A DNA stretch of 33,838 bases from Rhodothermales bacterium. Its GTDB lineage: Bacteria; Bacteroidota; Rhodothermia; Rhodothermales; JAHQVL01. Where the stretch lies: NCBI GenBank assembly GCA_034439735.1, contig JAWXAX010000156.1:1-33838 (forward strand), read 5' to 3'. Each line of letters opens with the position of its first letter. Position 1 is the stretch's first letter. This document shows, in pieces, positions 23,378 to 31,700 of the stretch. The position numbers and the translations under genes were made by a program. The notes under the pieces were generated by a model, which saw nothing but the letters and a program-made list of their open reading frames with translations, was not told where the DNA came from and did no database searches.

Positions 23378-26062
23378 TTATTTCTTCGAGACCGAGCAAT
23401 TCGATTCGGCCGGGAAGCAGGAAAGCAGGCCCGTTACATACTGTAGGACGAGCGATGCATCGTACGCCGTAACACTCGCATCACCCGAGGCATCCGCCGC
23501 CGTAAGCCCCACGCCGCTCAAGGTACTGATCGACGCTACGTGCTGGAGAATCAGCGCGGCGTCGAGGGCCGAGATCGAACCGTCCCCGGTTGCGTCTCCC
23601 TTCGAATAGGCGACCGTGGCGTCGTCGTCCGCAATCGTCAACGTGATCTTGTTCGCCACGGCATCGACCTCGTACCCCGAGCCGGCGCCCAACGTCAGGA
23701 TGGCCGTCTCTCCGCCCTCGTTCGTGGCATCATCGATCGGGTCGATCGTCAACGAGATCTGCGATACGCCGCTCTCGAGGATGACGGGCGTGGCGATGAC
23801 TTTGTAGTCGGTGCCATGAATGGCAGTCCCGGTAATCGTGAGGGTAATGGCCAGTCGGCTAGCGAGGTCGCCGGCGCGTTTTACAAACACCTTCGCTTTA
23901 TTGCCCGCACCGCCGGGTTCGCGGGCGGTCGGATTATTGGCGTCGAGGGTGAGCGAGATCATCGGCGTGCCCTGGTGGTCGTCGTCAGGATCATATTCGT
24001 AGAGCGAATCCCAATCCCCGAGTGGCCAGGCGTCCTTTCCCCATTGGGCGAGCGAGTCGATGAGAGAAGGAGCAACGCCCATATCATACATAAAGGGCAC
24101 GATTCGGTAGAAGTTGTCGGCGTAGTTGAACCGATCCTTCATCATGCTGCCGTTGCCGTTCCACCCTTCGGGCTTATAATTCGCTGGCTCGAGTTGGTCG
24201 TTGTCTTCTCCCCGTCCCCAGGCGCTGAGCGGGAACTCGAGGTTCTTGACGGTAAACGAACGCAGCAGTTTTTCGGATACCTGGCGTAGTTCTTCGGTAG
24301 TGAAGGTGCTCCAGGCCGTATTCACCCCCATCTCTGCCGCCAACCCATCGACAAACCAGTAGGGATGTACGTGGCGCATGTACCACCCCTGACCGCCGAT
24401 GCCGTCCTCGTTGTCGGTCATCTGCAGCATCTTGATGTAGGTGGCGGCCATGCGGGTGCCGGAGGTGAGGCCCGTGTAGTTCGAGAAGTCGCTGATATGC
24501 CCGAACTGGTACTTCCAGTCGACAGGGCTGTGCTCCAGCGGGTCCCGGTTGCCGGCGTTGATAACCATCTGCGCGTGATACCAGATGTGCGAAAAGACCT
24601 TGTCGAGCTTCTCGCTGCCGTAGGTAAACACATTCGGATCCTGCGCTTCGCGGCTGATGTGCGGGGCGACGTTGAAGATGTTGCGGGCTCGGGAGAACCA
24701 GGTATATTTCTCGCCGGCGTCATACATATCCGGCGCCCGGTCCTCCAGGTCGTATTGCTGCATGATCTCCCACACCTTCACGATCTGCCAGAGATGGAGC
24801 GAGAGGTGGGCGCGCACCTGCTTGGTGGCTGTCGCACCCGACGGCCAGGGTTCGTTCCGGCGAAAATCCGATACGGCGTTGTCCCAAGACTCGAAGTAAC
24901 CGATGATCTTCCCACTGGAGATGGCGCTTTCGACACCGCCGGCGAGGGCGTCATCGAGACCGCTTTCGTATTCCTGCGAAGCTTCGCTCGAGGTGAAGGT
25001 GCTCCAGTGGTCCTTCGGGTGGACGATCGGGAGCCAGCGGTTCCAGTCGGGCATCTGGATCGAAAGGGGAATCTCGCGCAGATTCAGTGTGGTTTTTGAC
25101 GAGGTCCGCGCGTTGGTGATGCCATCGGGAAAGAGGTAGGGAATGGCGTCGCGTTCATCATCGAGTACCCACTCCAGCCCGGCGCCGGCGGCCCACTGGG
25201 TAACCGGCTTGTTATCGGTGCCGGGGCCTGGTTGATACGGCGGGTTCCAGGGACGGCCGTGGGCCGGATACGGGAGCGACCGGATCCAGCTTGCGATTTG
25301 CTCGCCCTGCTTCTTGGTCAGGCCGTGGTGTTCCGCGCGGACAACGATCGACTTATTCGAGTAGTTAAAATACTTGAGGTCCCGCCCATCCGCCGCATGG
25401 CAGTCTGCGCACCGCGCCTTGATCGAACCGGTTAGAGGCTCGACGAGCGCCGCGTTCTTCCAGAGATCGGCGCCGGCGGCCAGGTCGGCGGCACTGGTGA
25501 GAATAGGCGCCCACTTCGAAGGATCGTCTTCCAAGAAGTCGACGGCGGACAACACCTCGGCGCCGCTACTGCGCAGCAAGTTGAATTTCAGCACCCGCCA
25601 GCCGGACGAGACGCCATCGGTGCCGTTGAAGCGAAACTGGATGGTGTTGGTGCCCGCTTTAACCAGGCCTGAGGCCAGCGAAATGGAGAACCGGATGGTG
25701 CTGTAGGCGCCGCCGATACCGTCGAGTGTCGCTTCGGGTTCGGCCATGGTTACGTTGCTGTCGCGGAGATCGAGCCAGGCGGCGTCATTGACCTTGACGC
25801 TGCCTTTGTTGTCGTAAGAGAGGTTATGTGCCTGGATCCAGAGGCGGTTGATGCTGGAGGCGTCGTTGACGGTTACGGTGACGGTTTCGATGTGGCCGGC
25901 GGCGCCATGCACTTCGATCGGCAGCGTAACCGGAGCAATAAGGGTTTGAACGACAGGGCTACTCTGGGCACGGCTGTCTAACGTAGCCAGTGCAAGGAGC
26001 ATGAAAAGACCGAGTCGAGCGAGGGCAATTGGAGTTACGAAAGAGAGGCCGTAGGTATGCAT
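23378..26062 (-). CDS. Secreted c-type haem protein with Calx-beta and dockerin modules
   Basis: 894 residues. Signal peptide ~1-32 (LARLGLFMLLALATLDSRAQ). A beta-sandwich-like region (~38-165) is followed by a haem c site CADCH (Cys218, Cys221, His222) within a short cytochrome-like segment (~170-260). The large middle part (~265-700) is unassigned, helical, Trp/Tyr/His-rich. A Calx-beta domain (~708-815) precedes two dockerin-type EF-hand repeats (GDATGDGSISALDAALILQH, ADASGDASVTAYDASLVLQY), and the tail LLSCFPAESNC ends the protein. Dockerins bind Ca and usually cohesins; no cohesin is in the window. Redox activity on a polymer or alcohol is a guess. It follows the DUF5060 gene by 41 bases, so they likely form an operon. 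Confidence 0.8.
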   Translation of the reverse strand: MHTYGLSFVTPIALARLGLFMLLALATLDSRAQSSPVVQTLIAPVTLPIEVHGAAGHIETVTVTVNDASSINRLWIQAHNLSYDNKGSVKVNDAAWLDLRDSNVTMAEPEATLDGIGGAYSTIRFSISLASGLVKAGTNTIQFRFNGTDGVSSGWRVLKFNLLRSSGAEVLSAVDFLEDDPSKWAPILTSAADLAAGADLWKNAALVEPLTGSIKARCADCHAADGRDLKYFNYSNKSIVVRAEHHGLTKKQGEQIASWIRSLPYPAHGRPWNPPYQPGPGTDNKPVTQWAAGAGLEWVLDDERDAIPYLFPDGITNARTSSKTTLNLREIPLSIQMPDWNRWLPIVHPKDHWSTFTSSEASQEYESGLDDALAGGVESAISSGKIIGYFESWDNAVSDFRRNEPWPSGATATKQVRAHLSLHLWQIVKVWEIMQQYDLEDRAPDMYDAGEKYTWFSRARNIFNVAPHISREAQDPNVFTYGSEKLDKVFSHIWYHAQMVINAGNRDPLEHSPVDWKYQFGHISDFSNYTGLTSGTRMAATYIKMLQMTDNEDGIGGQGWYMRHVHPYWFVDGLAAEMGVNTAWSTFTTEELRQVSEKLLRSFTVKNLEFPLSAWGRGEDNDQLEPANYKPEGWNGNGSMMKDRFNYADNFYRIVPFMYDMGVAPSLIDSLAQWGKDAWPLGDWDSLYEYDPDDDHQGTPMISLTLDANNPTAREPGGAGNKAKVFVKRAGDLASRLAITLTITGTAIHGTDYKVIATPVILESGVSQISLTIDPIDDATNEGGETAILTLGAGSGYEVDAVANKITLTIADDDATVAYSKGDATGDGSISALDAALILQHVASISTLSGVGLTAADASGDASVTAYDASLVLQYVTGLLSCFPAESNCSVSKK

Positions 26063-26103
26063 CGGTTATCTCAAGTGGGACAATCGAGGGGGCTTCGATC
26101 GGC

Positions 26104-28485
26104 TTAATTGCCTGTAGGTGATATACAGGGAGCATCGGCGGGAAAACAGGAGAGGATACCCACCAGATACTGTAAAATGAGGGAGGCGTCAAAGGCGCTG
26201 ATTTCACCATTGCCGGAGACGTCTCCGGCGATGAACGCCGCGCCGGCCAGAGCGATCGAACCGGCTGCGTGCTGTAAAATCATCGAGGCGTCGAGAGCAG
26301 AAACCGCGCCATTTTGTGACGGATCGCCGAGTAATGTGGGGGGCCCATCATCATTATCGAACAGAAGGATCGTCGCGGCGCCCTCTCCGAGTGCTATCGA
26401 ATGGTTAGGAGACACCGAAAGAGTGAGCACAATCGTTTCGGTGGGCTCGACCACCGAGTCGTCGATGACCTGGATATCGACCTTTTTCGAGGCCTTGCCG
26501 GCTTCGATGACGATGGTCGCCGGCAGCGGCTCGTAATCGACGCCCAGAGACGCCGTACCTGAAAGCGTATACAACAGGGTCAGTGGCGAGCTCAGATCGC
26601 CCGTTCGATCGAAGGAAAAGCGCCCGACAAGCGCATTCCCCCCCGGTTCGTGGGCCTCGCCGTCGACCACGCCGACCGAAACGACCGGCGTCTGCCCCAC
26701 CCCGCCGCCGGCCGAGGCCACCAGCGCCACCCAGTCCAGGGTAGAGGGCGACGGGGGTGCGCCCAGGGACAAGGTAGCGCCGCCGGTCACCTGTGCGGTC
26801 GACCCGGAAACGAGCGGTCCACCCGTCCGCGGGTTGTACCAGGAGACGTTGAACGTCCCTGTGGCGCCGGCCAGGTTGAGCGTGGTCGTTCCACCCGAAG
26901 GCAGATAGATGGCGTAAACGTGCCCACCAAGCGCAAAAACGTAATCATCAGCGGCCGGGGTCAGGGTGTTCGCGGCCTCCATGTCTTCGAAGGGGAGGTG
27001 GGTATCGAAGAAAGCCCGAGCGTATCCCATCTGTTCGAGGAGGATGTCGTACGAGCGCCAGTCTTCAAGGGACAGGTCATCCGTAGTGAACCACTCGAGT
27101 CCGGCGCCGCCGCCCATCAACATCCCCCAGAGTCCCCCTTTGCGCAGTTCGTCCGCGCGGGTGTTGCCGGCGTTGGGAGACTGCTCATCGCCATAGACGG
27201 CCCAGGGCCGGCCGGCAACCCGGCTCCGCTCGCGGTAATACTGGGCCAGTTCGTTGTAGTCCAGGTGGCCGGCCTGGAGCGAGGTCGCCTCGAAACTCGG
27301 AAGGCCGAGCATGGCGTCGTAAAAGGTGAAGGACTTGCTGTCGGACGTGTGTACGGTGATCGGGTGGTCGTAGGGATCAACCGCTCGGATGTAGTCCGCA
27401 AAGGCGATCTTCTGGTTATCGCCATTGGTGTTCTCTTCGCCGATATTCCACTGGACGGCCAGATGGTGGCCAAAGCGCGCGACGAGTTCGCGGTAGTAGA
27501 GCTTGCGGATGTCGTTGAGATTGTTGTTGTCCTGCCCGATGGGGCCGAGCGCCTTGGCATTTTCGCGCTCGGTGAGGACTACATGGAGCTGGAGTCCTTC
27601 TGCATCCATGTGGGCAAAGACCTTTTCCCACTGATCGAGCTTGCTGACGTCGAACCGCTCTCGTTCGGTGTGGGACGTCCAGGGCCACACGTCACAGCCA
27701 TCGCCCGAATCCAGATTATAGGTTAAAAGGTAAAGGTTGTTTGCCCCCACACTACTCAGATAGTTGATCCCGCCAATCAAGCCTTTGCCCTTGGATCCTT
27801 TCCAGAACGGGTCGCCGGTCTTCCAATCGGAGACATGCGGCGTGAAGGCGTGAAGTGAGTTGTCGATCCCTTCGCCGGCGCAATCGGTGTCGTAGGTGCC
27901 GTCGAAATCGGCGTAGGCGAGCAGGTTCTCCGGGGTATTGGGGGATACCTTGATGAAGTATTCGCCCGAGCCGGCGAATCGGAAATAGTGCTCGCCCACG
28001 TAACGCAGCATCCCTTTGCGGCGAAAATCCGTGTCGGGCTTGTCCGTCCCCCCGATGGTAAAGGCGCCGCTTGCGCCGTTAAAGGAGGTGGCTGCGCCGG
28101 CGCCTGTCGCGAGATCCACCGACACATAAGCGCCTGTCCGAAACGATGCGGTGTAGATCCATGCGCCTTCGTGGTCTGGCGTGAAGTGCACACGCCATTG
28201 ATTCCCACTCGTTGCACTGGTTTCGCCGGCGTTGCCATCACCCGCATAAAACCCGGGGACCGAATAGGTTACACCCGTCGCCGTATGGGTGAAGGTGACC
28301 TGGAGGCGGTAGTCCGTAAAGGGGTTGATCGCGGCCGTTTCACTCGTCTGCGGCCCGCTAAACGAAACCGTGACCCGGTGCCAGATGCGCAGCTCGCCGG
28401 ATACGACGTTCGCACGCAGCGGCAGTGCCCAGGCGACGGCCAGCACAGCGAGGAGACCACTTCTAAAACACAGATGACAGAACAC
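26104..28485 (-). CDS. Secreted DUF5060 glycosidase-like protein with Calx-beta and dockerin
   Basis: 793 residues, GTG start. Signal peptide ~1-25 (LLAVLAVAWALPLRA). DUF5060 domain (~27-125: typical WHRVTVSFSGP, then FTPDHEGAWIYTASF). A TIM-barrel-like glycosidase region (~150-470) has KVSPNTPENLLAY, LTYNLDSGDGCDVWPWT and QWNIGEENTN, where Glu350/Glu351 sit at the expected acid/base place. A small beta domain (~480-575, YAIYLPSGGTTTLNL, WYNPRTGGPL) is like the putative collagen-binding domain that follows such catalytic parts. Then Calx-beta (~590-700), dockerin repeats (~712-775) and the tail ILSCFPADAPC, matching its downstream neighbour. Polysaccharide degradation is likely; the substrate is not known. 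Confidence 0.85.
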   Translation of the reverse strand: MFCHLCFRSGLLAVLAVAWALPLRANVVSGELRIWHRVTVSFSGPQTSETAAINPFTDYRLQVTFTHTATGVTYSVPGFYAGDGNAGETSATSGNQWRVHFTPDHEGAWIYTASFRTGAYVSVDLATGAGAATSFNGASGAFTIGGTDKPDTDFRRKGMLRYVGEHYFRFAGSGEYFIKVSPNTPENLLAYADFDGTYDTDCAGEGIDNSLHAFTPHVSDWKTGDPFWKGSKGKGLIGGINYLSSVGANNLYLLTYNLDSGDGCDVWPWTSHTERERFDVSKLDQWEKVFAHMDAEGLQLHVVLTERENAKALGPIGQDNNNLNDIRKLYYRELVARFGHHLAVQWNIGEENTNGDNQKIAFADYIRAVDPYDHPITVHTSDSKSFTFYDAMLGLPSFEATSLQAGHLDYNELAQYYRERSRVAGRPWAVYGDEQSPNAGNTRADELRKGGLWGMLMGGGAGLEWFTTDDLSLEDWRSYDILLEQMGYARAFFDTHLPFEDMEAANTLTPAADDYVFALGGHVYAIYLPSGGTTTLNLAGATGTFNVSWYNPRTGGPLVSGSTAQVTGGATLSLGAPPSPSTLDWVALVASAGGGVGQTPVVSVGVVDGEAHEPGGNALVGRFSFDRTGDLSSPLTLLYTLSGTASLGVDYEPLPATIVIEAGKASKKVDIQVIDDSVVEPTETIVLTLSVSPNHSIALGEGAATILLFDNDDGPPTLLGDPSQNGAVSALDASMILQHAAGSIALAGAAFIAGDVSGNGEISAFDASLILQYLVGILSCFPADAPCISPTGN

Positions 28486-28751
28486 GCGCGCGGCAGCCGA
28501 TTAGGTACGCAGAACACCAAAAGCCTGGTGAGCGCAGGAACGAAACCGGTACGGCGATAGCGAGGGCGTCCGGGCCAGTCATGCACAGTCGATGGCTCGG
28601 GGGGCGACAAAGAGGATGCCAGAAGGCGACGGCCAGGGCCACGGGGAGTAACGGGCCCGACGATCGTAATAAAGCGATCCCTACAATACGGCCAGGGAGC
28701 GGGGCCGGCCCACCTGGCCAAGCCTCGCTCCCAAACCATGTATCAAAATCG
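28486..28751. other. Intergenic region with hairpin after the giant secreted protein gene
   Basis: 266 bases between two minus-strand genes. GGGAGCG (28695-28701) pairs with CGCTCCC (28726-28732), with additional GGCC pairing inside (GGCCGGCC against GGCC), 20 bases past the stop of the kelch/malectin gene; no T-run follows on the minus strand, so it is only a possible terminator. No promoter consensus was recognised for the DUF5060 gene. Confidence 0.45.
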
Positions 28752-31700
28752 TTATTTCAGCAGTATCATCTTGCCCGTATCACTCACCGTCTGCGCGGGC
28801 ATGACGGCTTCGACGCGGTAGAGGTAGACGCCGGAGGCAAGGCCGCGGCCATCCATCTCGATCTGCCGGCTCTGGCCGGCGGCCAGCTTGATCGCGTTGA
28901 TCTGGCGGACGCGCCGGCCGAGGAGGTCGAACACCTCAATGCTCACATCGGCGGCTTCCGGCAGGTCGAATACGATCTGCGTGACCGGGTTAAACGGATT
29001 CGGATAGTTTCCTTTAAGGCCAAAGGCTTCCGGCAGTTCGGACTGCCACTCGCTGAGGCTCTGGATCATCAGGGCGTCGGTTTCGGCATCTTCGATAGCC
29101 AGCGTGCCGCCCGTACGGACCCGGAAGGTCTCGACCTCGGCGCCGTTGCGCATCCGGCTGACCACGTACTCATTGTCGTTTCCACCTTCGGGCAGGGCCT
29201 CCATCCGCAGGGTGAGCGGGAAAGCCACGTGCTTGAGCTGGACGACGTTGGCAGTAGTTTTCGAGAGCCTCGACTGGTCGGCGTACCGGATATCGAACGC
29301 AACGTCTGGGGCCAGAGGCGGCATACTGTACTGTGTCAGCAGGGCGTCCTCGATCTCGCCACCGAAGTGGAGCGTTTGGAGCCGGCCCTCGTCATCGCTT
29401 ATCGCCACACGGCCGAAGCTTCCGAGGTCGGTCGGGTCGTTGGGGAGGCGGAAGGAGGACGTATTGCTGCAGTCGAAGCGCAACGCGCCGGCTTCTTTCG
29501 CCCGCACCCAGTACCCGCGTCCCTGCTGCAAGCGATCGGCCGGCTGGTAGCCGGAATCGGTGTCGTAGCGGTAGAGCGAGTTCGGAACGATGTGCTCGGC
29601 GCCGGCCATGAGGTTCAGGTCGAGGTCACACGAGGCGCCGGCGATCATATTCCAGCCGGCCTTGAGAGCCACTGTCATCGTATCGAGGCGTTCGCCCTGG
29701 AGCGTCGTCAGCTGTTCTTCCTCGGCGCGGGCCCAGTATCCGCGGCCGCCGATCATGGCGGTCGTGGGGGCATACTTGCCATCGGCATACTGGAGCAGCT
29801 CATCGGTGGCGAACGTCTGACCGGCGTTGGCTTCCGAAACGAGCGGCAGGCCGACGAGCGACCACGATCCGTCGAGCACTTGCTGGTAGCGGCGGACGAT
29901 GAACGTGTTGTCGACGCCGTTGTAGCGGGCATTAAGCGGCACCGTGGCCGGCGTCGGGACGATTTCGATCCCGCTGACGAACGGATTGTCGACGACGCGG
30001 AAGAAGTTGATGTCGATGTTGCCATCGGACACCGTCACGATGAAGCTCTTCTTCACCGCCGTCTGGTAGCCGGCGTCCGCGACGACGTCGTAGTCGTTGA
30101 GTACGAGGTTGTTTTCGATGACCACATCGAATAGCCGCTCGCCGATGTCGTTCGTGGCTGTTCCGGTTTCGGCGAAGTAGAGGTTGACCTCATAGTCGCC
30201 GGCCAGACCGACCGGAAAGTTCCACTCCATGAGCGTCCCGCCAACGGGATCCCATCGGTTGCTGCTGAAGATTTCGGACGGAGCGTCTGTGGTGTTGGAG
30301 CCAACGAAGGCGGCTTTGGAGATCGAGTTATCGCCCCCGGTGGCCGCGTTGCTGAACGGCGCCGGCTTGTTCTTCGTATCCCGCTCCCACACGATCGGCG
30401 TGTCGCTGATGCTGCCGTTGCCGGCGTTGACGCGGAACAGCGGATCGATTGTCGTGGCGGATTCGATAAACGTGGCGGTGATCGAGGCGTCCGTAAAAAC
30501 AGAGTAGTTGAACGGGTTGTCCGGGCTGACGATGTCACCCGACCAGGCGCTGAACTGCCAGCCTGGATCGGGGATGGCCGTGAGCGTAACCACCTCGCCG
30601 TCCGAGTACAGCGGCTTATCTGGCGTCTTCGTGACGGTACCGCTGCCAACGATGGTGACCTCGACAAACGAGAGGTGGACATTGGTCCCGTCGCCGGTGA
30701 GCGTGACGACCGCCGGCGAGCCGGCGCCGGTGTGCGCGATTTCGAGCGAGGCCGTTCGAACACCCTCCGTCGTTGGCGTGAGGACGACCTCGAGCGAATC
30801 CATGGCGCCGGAGGCCAGGTTGACCGAGCCCACGAAGTCGTGGCTGAACTCGGCGGCGTTAGCGCCCGTAATCGAGACGCCCGTCACCGTGCGGGCACCT
30901 GTCGACGTATTTGAGTAGTACACCTGCTTCGGGGCCGAGGCCACATCGACGGGCACGGAGAAGAAGTCGACGGTCGCCGGCGAGGCGAACAGGTCGGCGC
31001 CGAGGACGGGCCGGATCTCGAGAGCGTGGACAATCGGGTTGTCGATCACGTGCGCCAACTCGATGGTGACCGATCCGTCGGCCACGTTCACCACGGCCGA
31101 CTTCTTGATCGTCGTGTTCGCGCCGGCTTCGGCGAAGATGTCGAAGTCTTCGAACACCATCGCATTTTCCATTTTGATATCGAACACGCGACCCCCCACG
31201 GTATGGTTGCTCGCGTCCGATTCAAGGAAGTACAGATTGACCTGGTAGAGGCCTACCTGGGGCGCGGCGAAATTCCAGATCATCTCGACGCCGCCCGTCG
31301 GATCCCACCGGTTGGTGAGGAAAACATCGTTCGGGGCATCCGTGCCGTTGACGCCGGTGAAGGTCGTGATCTTACCCGTCCTATTGTCGTTACCGCTGGC
31401 GTTCACGTGGGGGGACGGGATATTCTTCGTATCGCGGTCCCAATCCTTGAGCGCATCGACGAGGTTGCCGCCGCCGGCATTCACGCGGAAGATCGGATCG
31501 CCCGTGACGACCCCGCCACCGCCATTGACGCCTTCGCCGCTCACGGGGATAGCGATCGAGCCGTTCGAGCCGTTGTGGTTTACAGTCAGCGTGGCGTTGA
31601 CCGCGCCGAGGGTGGTCGGTGCGAAGGTGACATCGGCGTACAGCGTGTCTCCAGGAGGGATGACCGCCGGCAGGCTGAAGGCATAGCTCAGGCTGAAGGC

